A stretch of DNA of 64,000 nucleotides from Nicotiana tabacum (taxonomy: Eukaryota > Streptophyta > Magnoliopsida > Solanales > Solanaceae). Under the pieces are notes generated by a model. That model did not search any database and was not told the DNA's origin. It saw only the letters and a program-made list of their open reading frames with translations. Location of the stretch: the NCBI RefSeq assembly GCF_000715075.1, contig NC_134085.1, forward strand, positions 133,252,060-133,316,059, given 5' to 3'. Position numbers and translations under genes: made by a program. Below, in pieces: positions 33,815 through 44,805 of this stretch. How positions within the stretch are numbered: the first letter of the stretch is position 1; each line of letters begins with the position of its first letter.

Positions 33815-34736
33815 ATGTACAGCATAAGACCAACAGTTTCCAAGACTGAATACAAAGGGAAGGGCATTCAAGCCTCACCCTCAGACAGATACCTGCAGAC
33901 AGTATTAAGTAATCTTCATTTTAAGCCACACCCTTTTGTAGAACAGACTAATATGGAAAGAATAAATTATGGAAAACATAATTTAATATTTTTTCCACCA
34001 TTAAACATATCGTTTAGAGTTCTACCAGAATGTGTAAGAAAGACACTAAATATTTTATAGCGGCTCTTAATGCCTTAAGACAATATTTTACAGATAAAAA
34101 CCAAGACAAAAGATTTAAGTATTATGTGGTTATACATGGTAAGACAAATGGTGTTTTTCAGACATGGTTAGAATTACTAGACTCTATTAAAGATATAGAA
34201 AAATCACTTTTCAAAGGTTTTAATGATTTTACTGAAGCATTAGATTATGCAAGAGGAATACTAGGACCAAACTACTATATTTCCCCAGCACTTAGACAAA
34301 ACCCAGAAAAAACTCCCCAATACAACATCCGAAAAGACAATGACAAGATAATATTTTGTGATCATTGCTCATCAATGACAGAAGCCTTTAAACGAATAAA
34401 CCATAAAAATGAAATTCTGACACAAGAAAAGACAAAACTTATGGAGCAGGTAAAGGTAGTAGAACACAGGGTACAAGCATTGAGATTTGAAGTGACACAA
34501 TCCTAGACTCAAGTTATTCCTAAACAAGACAGAGAGATGAACAGTCCAAAACAGTGTTCTCCATCTCATGTAAAAATGGATGAGAAGGGTGTGCAATCCC
34601 CAATGAATGCAGCAAGATCTACTGTATCAGATAATGATACAGCTAGTCCGGTTCAAACGGTGACCGGTAAAGACACACCAAATTCGTTTATGGCTGTCAC
34701 TTTGCCAAAAAGTGAAGATGAAGGTCCATTGAGATG
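33815..34736 (+). pseudogene. Transactivator/viroplasmin-like protein (caulimovirid)
   Basis: Two overlapping open stretches (33815-34060 and 34030-34506) plus 34537-34737. The second contains KYYVVIHGKTNGVFQTW...FKGFNDFTEALDYA (about 34115-34250). Its spacing of Tyr, Gly, Trp, Phe and Ala resembles the RNase-H1-N/viroplasmin domain that caulimoviral inclusion-body proteins share. A predicted coiled coil follows (34390-34500). In caulimoviruses this protein reinitiates translation and forms virus factories. A frame break near 34045 and a TAG at 34504-34506 inactivate it. Confidence 0.75.
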
Positions 34737-34879
34737 AAGACTACCTAGAACATTAACATAAGGAGAAGCATTAAAAAAAAGGGTATAATTTCAAAAAAGA
34801 AAAAAATGAGAAAATAGAAAATATAATCAAACAGACATTAGAAAATTTCTTTCAAGAAAAAGAAGAACAAAACAAACAT

Positions 34880-35062
34880 ATGGTTAAGAATCCAAATCCT
34901 AATCCAAGTCCAAGTCCAAGTCCAAATCCAGAAAGGACTCAAAGTTCAGGAGAAGATGATAACTACAAGGACAACCTAAATTATCAAGATGCTCAAGACC
35001 CATATGAAGATGACTCAGGCATGAGTTTTGATTCAATCGTTATACATAATTTAGACACATAA
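34880..35062 (+). pseudogene. C-terminal tail following the transactivator-like region
   Basis: A 60-residue frame with a Pro/Ser/Asn repeat (PNPSPSPSPNP) and an acidic tail ending ...SIVIHNLDT, stop at 35060-35062. It is separated from the preceding frame by about 140 A-rich bases. Probably the low-complexity C-terminus of the same protein, but homology is not visible. Confidence 0.5.
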
Positions 35063-35421
35063 AAGCAAGGTCTCAGTTAAAGACAAGAGTAATAATGCTA
35101 GTGTAAAAGACAGAGCAATAATGATGGAGTGCCAATGTGAAAAACAAGAAAGTAAAGAAGATGTGACAGGAAGAAATGTAAGTTGTGCTAAAAGACAGAT
35201 GTGACAAGTGACATAAAGTAGAAAAGATGTGACAAAAGGTAATGCTAGCTGTGCTAAAAGACAAGCTAAATTTTTGAGTGGAAGAAAAAATTATAAGCAC
35301 TAAGGGAATCTCCGACCAAGCCATGTGAAGATGGGGCCCAATGAAGTACCCTGCAAGGCTGGACAAGATAGATTTCTGAAGAGTTTGGAATCCATTCTTC
35401 AAATCTGTTCCAGAACTTAGC

Positions 35422-35429
35422 TATAAAAA
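35422..35429 (+). promoter_or_regulatory. Caulimovirid promoter TATA box (segment 1)
   Basis: TATAAAAA in the intergenic region after the last ORF. The same site is at 39151-39158 (TATAAAAG) in the left arm; in the right arm it has mutated (minus strand ACATAAAAAG, about 44726-44737). Confidence 0.7.
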
Positions 35430-35576
35430 GGAGAAGATAGAAGAAGAAAGAACACGAAGAAGAAAACCGATAACCGATCCCAACATCCTTCTCATCACCA
35501 ACCATCCTCCAATACAACCACTTTGTAAAATATTTTGTTATGAGTACTTTAGTAGTTCCTCCTCTAAGCTTGTAAA

Positions 35577-35582
35577 ATAAAT
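35577..35582 (+). terminator. Putative polyadenylation signal (caulimovirid)
   Basis: AATAAA within GTAAAATAAATAAATCC, about 150 bp downstream of the TATA box, as expected for a terminally redundant pararetroviral RNA. Conserved at about 39300. Confidence 0.6.
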
Positions 35583-35979
35583 AAATCCTTATGCTTATTT
35601 GTGATCTCTTTTAATTCTCAAAGCTCAGTAGACTTTTTCGAGTTTCCCGAAAGGGAAATCTCTCTCCTATAAGCATGTAAGTTACTCATCCTTATCTAAA
35701 TTATATTTCTGCTAGATATTACCCATGTTTATTTTACAGTTTTTATGTTATTATGTATAGTTTTTATGTTTATATGTTTGATTATTAGTTTGATAACAAC
35801 CAGATATCACTCTTAGTATATGGTTAGCTTCCAAATTTCTTAACAATTCTGATGGATTAACCTGTAAATTCCTAGGAGAAATCAGTTAAGTAAAACCCTA
35901 AAATAATTAAGAAGGGTATAAGTGTTTAACCATGGCCGGGGTGAGGTTAAAGAAATAAGAGTTAAGAAAAGAGTTAAAA
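35583..35979 (+). other. Caulimovirid leader region (segment 1)
   Basis: Non-coding, AT-rich sequence after the polyadenylation signal, matching 39310-39706. It stops abruptly at GAGTTAAAA, where LTR sequence begins; the second copy continues into the first ORF. I found no clear tRNA primer site in it. Confidence 0.6.
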
Positions 35980-36399
35980 GAAATGAATTTTTAAAGAAAA
36001 TTATTTTCTGAAATTGTTCAAGGAAATTTGAAATGAAATTTGATTAGAACATGATGGTATCGGGCCCATATTTTGGTTCCGGTGCCCGGTACAGGTCTTA
36101 TATATGACTTAAGACGTTTCTGTGGAATTTGGCGAAAAATGGATGTCATTTGACGTGATTCGGACTTAAATTGCAAAAAAATGATGTTTAAAGAAGTTTT
36201 GAGAAAATTTCATTGATATTGAGATTTAATTTGATGTTCATGATGTTATTTTGATGATTTGATAACACGAATAAATCCGTAAGATGTTTTTAAAGTTTTG
36301 TGTACACTTGGTTTGGAGTTTCGGGTAGGTTCCTAGGTGTCTTAGGCCTAAAAAAACAGAGCTATTACAGGCCCAGAGGGGTGGAGGACCTCTGAACAG

Positions 36400-36740
36400 G
36401 CCAGTGCGGTCCGCACGGTATGGACCGCGGCCGCGGAGGGGCCTATGCGGCCGCACTAGATTCTGTGCGGTCCGCGGTAAAGAACAGATTCACTGGTCCG
36501 ACTTCGGAAGCCTATATCTTTTGATCTACAAGACTACATGGAATATTGAGATGATTCAAAAATGAAAGTTTTAGCCCTTCATGTCTAGTTTCCATAAAGG
36601 TAAAGAAATCAAAATTTGGACATCTGTAGAGAAAGTTATGGCCAAAATACTAAGTCTTGTCACTGCAGAACACAGGAAGCCTGTGCGGCCGCGGTTGGCT
36701 TTGTGCGGTCCGCACAGGGCATCTGAGGGCAGTATATTTA
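36400..36740 (+). promoter_or_regulatory. U3 word clusters, shared module and TATA-like site
   Basis: CG-rich words (GTGCGGTCCGC, GCGGCCGC) at 36400-36475 and 36682-36715 flank a ~200-bp module (36490-36680) that is also present in family C LTRs. TATATTTAGACGGGA follows at 36733, in the position of TATAAATAGACGGGA of LTR A. Confidence 0.5.
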
Positions 36741-38048
36741 GACGGGACTTTCAGTTATTTTTCAATTTTCTAGACCCCAAAAATATAAGAGGCGATTTTT
36801 CAAACAACCTTTCTTCTCCAAATCAATTGTAAGTCATTTTTAACTAGTTTTCTTCAATCATTAACATCTTTTAACATGATTTCAACTTCAAATCAATGAT
36901 TTTTATGGGAGAAATTGGGTGTTTTGGGTAGAACCTAGGTTTTTCAAATTGGGGATTTGGACCTCGATTTGAGATCCGATTTCAAAACAAATTATATATT
37001 TGAGTTTGTGGGGGAATGGGTGATCGGGTTTTGGTTCGAACCTCGGTTTTTGACCATGTGGGCCCGGGAGCAATTTTGACTTTTGGGTAAAACTTTGGAA
37101 AATCCATTTTCATGCATTCAAATTGATTCATTTAGCATTTATTAATTTAATTAAGTAACTTGTGGCTAGATACGAGCGAGTTGGTGGTGGAATCAAGAGG
37201 TAAAGCGATAGTTAAGGCTTGAATTGCGTTCTTGACATTGAGGTAAGTGTTTGGTCTAACCTTAGCTTGACGGATTAGTAGTTTTGTCCTATTTGCTATT
37301 TGCTTCTTGTTGAGTACGACGTATATGCATGGTGACGAGTATCTATACGTTGGTGGCAAGCATGACCTTGAGTCTTATATTGTGATTTTCATGATTTCGT
37401 TGTATTATTCATGCCTTGGTGAAGATTTCTAATTGTTGTATAAAGTTTGTGGAAAGAATTGAGACCTATGAACATTAAGGAGCGTTGGCACAAGTTGTAT
37501 AGTGAAATTGTGAAAGTATAAGTGACAATTGAACTTTTAGAGCATTGGCTCGAGTTGTGAAATGAGTTGTGAAAGTATAAGTGATAACGGAAACTCTAGA
37601 ACATTGGCTCGAGTTGTGACGTGAATTGTGAAGTAAGAGTGAGAAAGAGAAGAGATCATTATGTTGCCCCCTTGCCGGGCTATTGTTGAATCATGATTCC
37701 CTTGCATTGTGTTCTTAATTGATATTATAGATGCTTAGGTTGATGATTGTTTGTGTTGGGTAGGGATTATGGGTATAGCTGAGGTAGTTAGGTGTCGGAA
37801 TGAGGTTGGTTATAGATGAGGTAGTTAGGTGTGGTAACAAGTTTGGTTATAGCTGAGGTGGTTAGATATTGTAATGAGTTTGGTTATAGTTGCGGTAGAT
37901 AGGTGTGGTATCAAGTTTGGTTATAGCTGTTTCTCCCTTGCCGGGATGTGATTTCTTATGTTGTCGAATCTCTTGCTGGGATAGTGTAGACCTTATTGAT
38001 CTCTTGTCGGGACTCACGTTATAATTGTAAATATTATATATGAATCGG

Positions 38049-38343
38049 GTTGCACGCCGCAACAACATTATATATGGATCGGATTGCATGCCGCAACAAT
38101 ATTATATGGATCGGGTTGCACGCCGCAACAACATTATATATGGATCGGGTTGCACACTGCAATAATATTATATATGGATCGGGATGCACACCGCAACAAC
38201 ATTATATATGGATCGGGTTACACGCCGCAACAATATTATATGTGGATCGGGTTGTACGTCACAACAAAAATATAACGAAATGGGAACGGGTGGTACGCCT
38301 ACCACAAGATAGGTGAAATGGGAGCGGGTGGCACGCCTGCCAC
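38049..38343 (+). repeat. Hairpin-word array in left-arm LTR
   Basis: About seven words of GTTGCACGCCGCAAC type (first at 38049-38063; GTTGTACGTCACAAC at 38251-38265) spaced about 35 bp within TATATGGATCGG context, then GTGGTACGCCTACCAC (38290-38305) and GTGGCACGCCTGCCAC (38328-38343). Some intermediate words are imperfect (for example with TTACACGCCGCAA). Confidence 0.85.
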
Positions 38344-39150
38344 GAGATATGAAAAGAAAGTGAAATCTGCCTTTGTTCCCTTTTTCTTGTTAGTGAGTGG
38401 TTTTGATTCCTTAATAATTCTCTTGATATTCTATTTTACCTGCTATTCCCCGAAGCATGTTTCCCCCTCCCAACTTTACTTGTTTATTTCTATATTTCTT
38501 TCCCGTTGTATATAATTGAATTGCACAGGTTTATTTGGTAGTCTGGTCCTAGCCTCATCACTACTTCGCCGAGGTTGGGCTAGGCACTTACCAACACATG
38601 GGGTCAGTTGTGCTGATACTACACTCTGCACTCTTTTGTTCAGACTCCAGTGTTGTGGACTTTAGACCGCAGTGAGATTGTTGATTCTTGATCGTCAGGC
38701 AACCCAAGGTAGTCCTGTAGGCATCTGCAGGCCTTGGCGTCTCCTTCTATCTACTTTTCTGTTTCTTACATGTATTTCCTGAAATAGTGTTGTAATTAAT
38801 TCTTTCAGACCTTTATTCGTAGTATTCTTAGACCATCTATGAAACTGTGGCACCAGTTCTGGGTAGTCGAGACTCAAATAGTTGTAATAGATATTCATGT
38901 TCAGATAGCTTATTATTTTCTTCCCCTTATGTTATATTCCGTTGTTTAAATGTTATTTCTTCGTAATTGTTAAAGAGAATAAAATTGGTAAAAAGGTAGA
39001 TGGTTCAATAATTTGCTTGCCTAGGTCATGTTAGTAGGCGTCATCACGACTCCCAAGGTAGAAAATCCGGGTCGTGACACTACAAGGCTGGACAAGATAG
39101 ATTTCTGAAGAGTTTGGAATCCATTCTTCAAATCCGTTCCAAAACTTAGC

Positions 39151-39158
39151 TATAAAAG
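39151..39158 (+). promoter_or_regulatory. Caulimovirid promoter TATA box (segment 2)
   Basis: TATAAAAG, same context as 35422-35429. It would direct transcription rightward into the inverted-repeat spacer. Confidence 0.65.
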
Positions 39159-39893
39159 GAGGAGATACAAGAAGATAGAACACGAAGAAGAAAATCGATA
39201 ACCGATCCCAACATCCTTCTTATCACCAACCATCTTCCAAAACAAACACTTTGTAAAATATTTCCTTATGAGTACTTTAGTAGTTCCTCCTCTAAGCTTG
39301 TAAAATAAATAAATCCTTATGCTTATTTGTGATCTCTTTTAATTCCCAAAGCTCAGTAGACTTTTTCAGGTTTCCCGAAAGGGAGATCTCTCTCCTATAA
39401 GCATGTAAGTTACTTATGTTTATCTAAATTATGTTTCTGCTGGATATTACCCCCGTTTATTTTACAGTCTTATGTTATTCAGTATAGTTTTTATGTTCAT
39501 ATATTCGATTATTAGTTTGATAACAATCAGATATCACTCTTAGTATATGGTTAGCTTCCCAATTTCTTAACAATTCTGATGGATTAACCTGTAAATTCCT
39601 AGGAGAAACGGTTAAGTAAAACCCTAAAATAATTAAGAAGCGTATAAGTGTTTAACCGTGGCCGGGGTAAGGTTAAAGAAATAAGAGTTAAGAAAAGAGT
39701 TAAAATCTTTAAAAGATTAGGAAGAAGAGATGAACAGAGTGAATTAAAAAAAGGGTAATCTCAGTTCATAATTTGGATAATATCGTAACTATACAAGTCT
39801 ATAGAATAAGAGAGAGAGAGAGAGAGTACCGAGTTGGATTTTCACAACATAAGAGTTTAATCGCAAAAAATAATTTATTGTTAATGTCCATTA

Positions 39894-40063
39894 ATTGTAA
39901 TAATTATACTCATCCAGAAAGCTTTGCTAGGAGCCTTACTCAAAGTTTAGAAGAATTTATATTAGACATAGAAATCAAATTTTATTCGATAGTAGATTTG
40001 GTCGTACATTTTATATACCTACAACACAATAATAGTATCTGTTCAGATATATATAGAAAATAA
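39894..40063 (+). pseudogene. N-terminal fragment of caulimovirid first ORF (left arm)
   Basis: From ATG 39894 the frame reads MSINCNNYTHPESF... and stops at TAA 40061-40063. The right-arm copy (43753-44004, minus) has CAA at the equivalent codon and continues 27 residues further. I do not recognise the protein family from this fragment; the position after the leader makes it the first viral ORF. Confidence 0.6.
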
Positions 40064-40737
40064 CTGCATCTGATATTGTTAATATTATCATACCATCAAT
40101 CATATCATCTATACCATCTAAGAAGAAGATTTTAACCCTATTAAATCTACTCCACTCCCAACTAGGAGACATGAAAAGATTCTTCACACGCCTATAACTC
40201 GAGCTATAACTCGAATCAAGATGGAAATTAAGCACCTAATAGTTCTTCTATCCTCCGGCAGACCTTTCTCGTCACTCCCAAATCATACGAATACATCTCG
40301 TAACACTAACATTCTCATTACATAGCCATCCAGCTGTCACTTCCACTAATAGGGAAAAATACTGAACATATAAATTCAAAAGCACTTGCTCACACAATTA
40401 GCACCTCGATGCTTAAGCTATAGGTAAAAGATCCGGCCTCAAGTCCTCCAGACTGGCCCAACATCAACACACAGAGATCGTATCTCGCCCCTTGATCGGG
40501 GAATTACAAGCCATCGATGCATATCCGATACTGACCGCTCATGCACGCATACGAACGCGTGGAAGGAATTTCAAAAGTTACTTTTCAAGTTGAATCAAGG
40601 ACGCACGATAAGAATTCAAGAATGTGAAGTTTTCCTAATGGTTCTGCAGCCTCTCGAGGATAAATACAGACGTTTCCATACCGATCCGCGAGACTCTACT
40701 AAACCTGCTCATGACTCGTGAGACCTATGTAACCTAG

Positions 40738-40749
40738 GCTCTGGTACCA
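40738..40749 (-). promoter_or_regulatory. Primer binding site (initiator tRNA-Met, one mismatch)
   Basis: Minus strand TGGTACCAGAGC, one base different from TGGTATCAGAGC, 3 nt from the LTR. Confidence 0.85.
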
Positions 40750-40996
40750 ACTTGTCACAACCCAAACCCCGAACCCGGTCGTGATGACGCCCCTCATGAA
40801 GACAAGGCCAGCCAATTAAACCCAATTCACTTTTAAAATAGTTAAACAAATATAAAGGCAGTCTAATCATGAATTAATGATACTGAGTAGCGGATATACA
40901 ACCCAACACAGCCCTAACCGGGGTGTCACAAGTCACGAGCATCTACTACGGTATAAATACAACAGAAAGCCTGGAGTGTGCAAATACAGACCAATG

Positions 40997-41001
<5 letters not shown>

Positions 41002-41036
<35 letters not shown>
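41002..41036. repeat. (GA)n microsatellite
   Basis: About 17 uninterrupted GA dinucleotides inside the LTR at 40753-43713. Confidence 0.95.
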
Positions 41037-41038
<2 letters not shown>

Positions 41039-41559
41039 AAGCAGTGCTGCGAATGCCGACAACTACCTTGCTAAACTCCGATGACTCTGCCTCCGATCAG
41101 CCAAAAACCCGCTACCGGGTGCATAAATACCTGAATCTGCACATAAGGTGCAGGGAGTAAAGTGAGTACTCCAACTCAGTGAGTAATAATAATAAATAAA
41201 GACTGAAGGCAAGAAATCACGTAAAGCATACCAAGATGTTGTATAGAAGCAGTTCAAAACCAGTAAGAAAGCAGTGAAGCTGTAAAATCTCTTTAGAATA
41301 TTTTGGCTCAGTTTACTTCTTTTGAAAATGTCTTTTCCAACAGTTACTCAAATGAATGCCAAAAACAATTAGTGCAGATAAGCATAGAAATCCGCCTCTC
41401 GGGCACAAATACCATAGTTTAACGAGTAAAATGACAAGTAAATATGAAAGGTAAACATATAAAGGTTCGTCCCTCGGGCAGAATGTCAACAACCTTATTA
41501 CATAGAACAATATCAGCCCCTTGGACTATATCTCACATCACAATGGGTACCCGTGCTCA

Positions 41560-41790
41560 CTGTGGGTGTACAGACTCCGGGAGGGGCTTACGGCCCAAGC
41601 GCAATATCAAGCCATCTCATGGCATAAAATCTAGGCCTTCAGCCTCATATCGATCAAGCCACCTCGTGGCGTATAAATGTATCTCAGGCCCTCGGCCTCA
41701 TATCGCTCAGTGTATCCTCACATCTGGCCCTCGGCCGCACTCAGTCAAAAAATCATCACAAGCCCCTCGGGATTTTGTAAAACAGTAGTG
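41560..41790 (-). repeat. Mini-hairpin word array in the spacer LTR
   Basis: Words GCCATCTCATGGC (about 41611), GCCACCTCGTGGC (about 41647) and GGCCCTCGGCC (twice, about 41686 and 41728). The first two differ at the closing pair (AT against CG) yet both pair fully. Confidence 0.75.
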
Positions 41791-42699
41791 CTCAGCCTAA
41801 AACATCGTTTAGAAATATCATTTAAGTCTCAAAACTGAGTAAAAGTGGCTGAGTTGTAAAATATTGGAAAACAACAGGACTGAGTTCAAGAAATAAATCA
41901 ATACAATGATGAAATAGTGATAAAAATCCTTGAAGGGTTCAAATAGTTGGCACAAAGCCCAAATATGGCAATTAGCCCAAATCGTGATGATAATAAACAA
42001 GTTTCAGTCAAATACGCGGTAAAATCATAAATTGGGATGGACCAAGTCACAATCCCCAATAGTAAATGACCCCACGCACATCATCAATCGCATGTCTCAC
42101 CTCAATATAGCACTACGATGTGCAATCCGAGGTTTCAAACCCTCCGATCATCATTTACAATCATTACTCACCTTGAACCGGCGAAATCCCTAACTCGCGA
42201 CGCCTTTGCCCCTCAAATCAACCTCCACGCGCGTCGAATCTACCCAAAATCAGAAGGAATACATCACAATATGCTAGGGGAATAAAGCCCAAGCGAAAAC
42301 AATCAATATCAGGCACAAATTCCCGAAATTACCAAAACTCGAGCCCCGGGCCCACTTTTCAAAACTCAGAAATTTTTATATAATTAGATTCCTTATCTCC
42401 TCACGAGTTCATACATATAAAAGGTTCTCAAATCCGACCCCAAATGGTCCTTCAAATTCCAAATTAAAAGTCCAATTTCTCAAGCCCTAGTTCTTCAATT
42501 TTAGGCTTAGTTTTCCATGAATTTCTAAGTGGATTTCACAATATAATCGAGTTTTAAGACCAAGATTCTGACCTCAAGTCGATTCCTCTTGAATCTGTCT
42601 TTAATTTCCTTCAAAAATCTCCAAATGCGAGCAGCCATGGGTGAAAATAGACCCAAAATTGCGGACAAGACGACTTAAAAACATTCTGCCCAGGTCTGA

Positions 42700-43010
42700 C
42701 ATACCTTCTTCGCGAACGTGGTCAACCACCCACGAACGCGTAGCACAAAAATTGCGTTGACCAACTTCACCCTACACTAACGCAACATTCCACTCGCGAA
42801 CGCAGTGCTTCCATAGCCTTGACCTTCACGAACGCGTTTGCTCTATCGCGAACGCGATGACTAACTGACCACCAAATCCAATTTCTCCTACGGGATCATG
42901 TATACACCCTCGCAAACATGATGCGGTCCTCTCACAAACCTTCACGAACGCGATGCTTATGAACCTCGTCCCTTCGCAAACGCGAGATCCCCTTCGCGAA
43001 CGCGAAGGCC
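42700..43010 (-). repeat. TTCGCGAACGCG word cluster in the spacer LTR
   Basis: About ten variants of CTTCGCGAACGCGAAG/CACGAACGCG in 300 bp, in the U3-side position where other LTRs have GCGGTCCGC, TACTGTTCA or GCGCGCC words. Confidence 0.8.
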
Positions 43011-43713
43011 AACATGCCTACAACTGAAACCTACAATTTCTGAAGTTCTCAAAACATGAAATTGATCCGTTTAACCTCCCGAAACACACCCGAGGTCCTC
43101 GGGACCCTAATCAAAACTACCAACATAACCCATAACATCATTCGAACTTGTTCCAATCATCAAAACACCTCAAACAACATCAAATTACCCGAAACGCATC
43201 GAATTCAAGCCTAAGTTTTCTAAAAACTTCTAAAATACGTTTTCGATCAAAAACCCAACCAAACCACGTCCGAATGACCTGAATCTTGGCACACACATCC
43301 CAAATGACATAATGAAGCTATTGCAACTCTCAAAATTCCATTCTGACTCCCGGATCAAAATCTCACCTACCAACCGGAAATCGCCAAAATTTCAACCTCA
43401 CCAATTCAAGCCTAGTTCTACTCCGGACCTCCAAAACCAATTTTGATCACGCTCCTAAGTCATAAATTACCCAACGAAGCTAACCAAATCATAAAAATTC
43501 CGTTCCGAGCTCATATACAAATAAGTCAACTCTTGGTCAAACCTTTCAAATTCAAAGCTTTCATCTGAGACTGTTCTTTCAAATTCATTCCGATTTTCCT
43601 GAAAACCAAAACCAACGATCTACATCAGTCATAATACATTACACAGGGCAAGTCATGCCCGATAACTGGCGATCAAAGTGCAAAAGCTCAAAACGACCGG
43701 TCCGGTCATTACA

Positions 43714-44805
43714 AAAGGTAAAGTCTTATGGTAGTCTCTGTCTTTAATAGGGTTAAAATTTTCTTCTTAGATGGTATAGATGATATGATTGATGGTATGA
43801 TAATATTAACAATATCAGATGTAGTTGTTTTCTATTTATATCTGAACAGATACTACTATTGTGTTGTAGGTACATAAAATGTGTGGCCAAATCTACTATC
43901 GAATAAAATCCGGTTTCTATGTCTAATATAAATTCTTCTAAACTTAGGGTAAGGCTCCTAGCAAAACTTTCTGGATGGGTATAATTATTACAATTAATGG
44001 ACATTAACAATAAAATTATTTTTTGCGATTAAACTATTATGTTGTGAAAATCCTACCCGGTACTCTCTCTTTCTTATTCTATAGACTTGTATAGTTACAA
44101 TATTATCCAAATTATGAACTGAGATTACCATTTTTTTTAATTCACTCTGTTCATCTCTTCTTCCCTATCTTTTAAAGATTTTAACCCTTTTCATAACTCT
44201 TATTTCTTTAACCTCACCCTGGCCACGGTTAAACACTTATACCCTTCTTAATTATTTTAAGGTTTTACTTAAACGGTTTCTCCTAGAAATTTACAGGTTA
44301 ATCCATCAGAATTGTTTTGAAATTGGGAAGCTAACCATATATTAAGAGTGATATCTGGTTATTATCAAACTAATAATCGAACATATGAACATAAAAACAA
44401 TACAGAATAACATAAGACTGTAAAATAAACGGGGGTAATATCAAGCAGAAACATAATTTAGATAAAGATGAGTAACTTACATGCTTATAGGAGAGATATT
44501 TCCCTTTCGGGGAACCCGAAAAAGTCTACTGAGCTTTGGGAATTAAAAGAGATCACAAAAAAGCATAAGGATTTATTTATTTTACAAGCTTAGAGGAGGA
44601 ACTACTAAAGTACTCATAAGGAAATATTTTACAAAGTGTTTGTTTTGGAGGATGGTTGGTGATGAGAAGGATGTTGGGATCGGTTATCGGTTTTCTTCTT
44701 CGTGTTCTTTCTTCTTGTATCTTCTCCTTTTTATGTCTAAGTTTTGGAACGGATTTGAAGAATGGATTCCAAAATTTCAGAAATATATCTTGTCCAGCCT
44801 TGCAG
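43714..44805 (-). mobile_element. Caulimovirid segment 3, inverted (right arm)
   Basis: Reverse complement of 39080-40145 from 43743 on, plus about 29 extra bases (43714-43742) before the spacer LTR. Contains first-ORF copy (43753-44004), leader, polyadenylation signal and a mutated TATA. Ends at CCAGCCTTGCAG next to LTR D. Confidence 0.88.
43753..44004 (-). pseudogene. N-terminal fragment of caulimovirid first ORF (right arm)
   Basis: The frame from the Met equivalent to 39894 runs 83 codons to a stop at 43753-43755. It is longer than the left-arm copy and may be closer to the original, but still ends where both arms share a TAA. Family not recognised. Confidence 0.6.

Larger units (their letters stand above)
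31385..35979 (+). mobile_element. Endogenous caulimovirid (pararetrovirus) remnant, segment 1
   Basis: Plus-strand order: Cys-rich zinc-finger-like stretch, aspartic protease, RT with YVDD, RNase H, viroplasmin/transactivator-like protein, promoter with TATA and polyadenylation signal, then leader. No integrase is present. That order, with a transactivator after pol, fits Caulimoviridae that encode such a protein; a solendovirus-like (tobacco vein clearing virus group) origin is possible but not provable here. Very AT-rich. Multiple stops and frameshifts make it non-functional. It begins directly at the element B LTR end and is cut by an LTR at 35980. Confidence 0.9.
35980..39079 (+). mobile_element. 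5'-truncated Tekay LTR (left arm)
   Basis: Homologous to LTR A from its position about 6038 onward, and closest to LTR D (44806-47951, inverted). The first 300 bp of the LTR is missing at 35980. The 3' end is complete (GGGTCGTGACA). Contains a TATA-like TATATTTA (36733-36740), CG-rich clusters (36400-36475, 36682-36715) and a hairpin array (38049-38343). No internal retroelement sequence follows it. Confidence 0.88.
35980..40145 (+). repeat. Left arm of a 4.2-kb imperfect inverted repeat
   Basis: Composed of a 5'-truncated Tekay LTR (35980-39079) plus caulimovirid sequence (39080-40145). Reverse-complementary to 43743-47951 with scattered substitutions and small indels. Both arms share the exact LTR/caulimovirid join (TGACA next to CT[A/G]CAAGGCTGG). 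Confidence 0.9.
39080..40145 (+). mobile_element. Caulimovirid segment 2: promoter, leader and first-ORF start
   Basis: First ~630 bp repeat segment 1 positions 35350-35979 (promoter, polyadenylation signal, leader); the rest continues past the point where segment 1 is cut. It includes a TATA box at 39151-39158, an (AG)9 run at 39809-39826 and the first-ORF remnant. It ends at the retroelement join near 40145. Confidence 0.88.
40146..43713 (-). mobile_element. Truncated Tekay-like element (5' LTR plus leader) in the inverted-repeat spacer
   Basis: Minus strand: LTR 43713 down to 40753 (TGTAATGACCGGACC ... GGTTGTGACA, 2961 bp), then primer site (40738-40749), then about 590 bp of 5' leader similar to element B's leader. 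The leader ends abruptly at caulimovirid sequence. The LTR is a single-unit relative of 13109-24083. No gag or pol remains. Confidence 0.88.

Noticed and set aside
35810..35835. Possible pararetroviral tRNA primer site near AACCAGATATCACTCTTAG
   Set aside because: It matches only part of the expected TGGTATCAGAGC complement and is too degraded to call.
31385..35979. A possibly active endogenous virus
   Set aside because: Stops and frame changes occur in the protease, RT, RNase H and transactivator-like regions, and the copy is cut at both ends; the upstream coat and movement regions are missing.
41002..41036. (GA)n tract as a promoter or GAGA-type regulatory element
   Set aside because: A simple dinucleotide run inside one LTR; related LTRs lack it, so a microsatellite expansion is the simpler reading.
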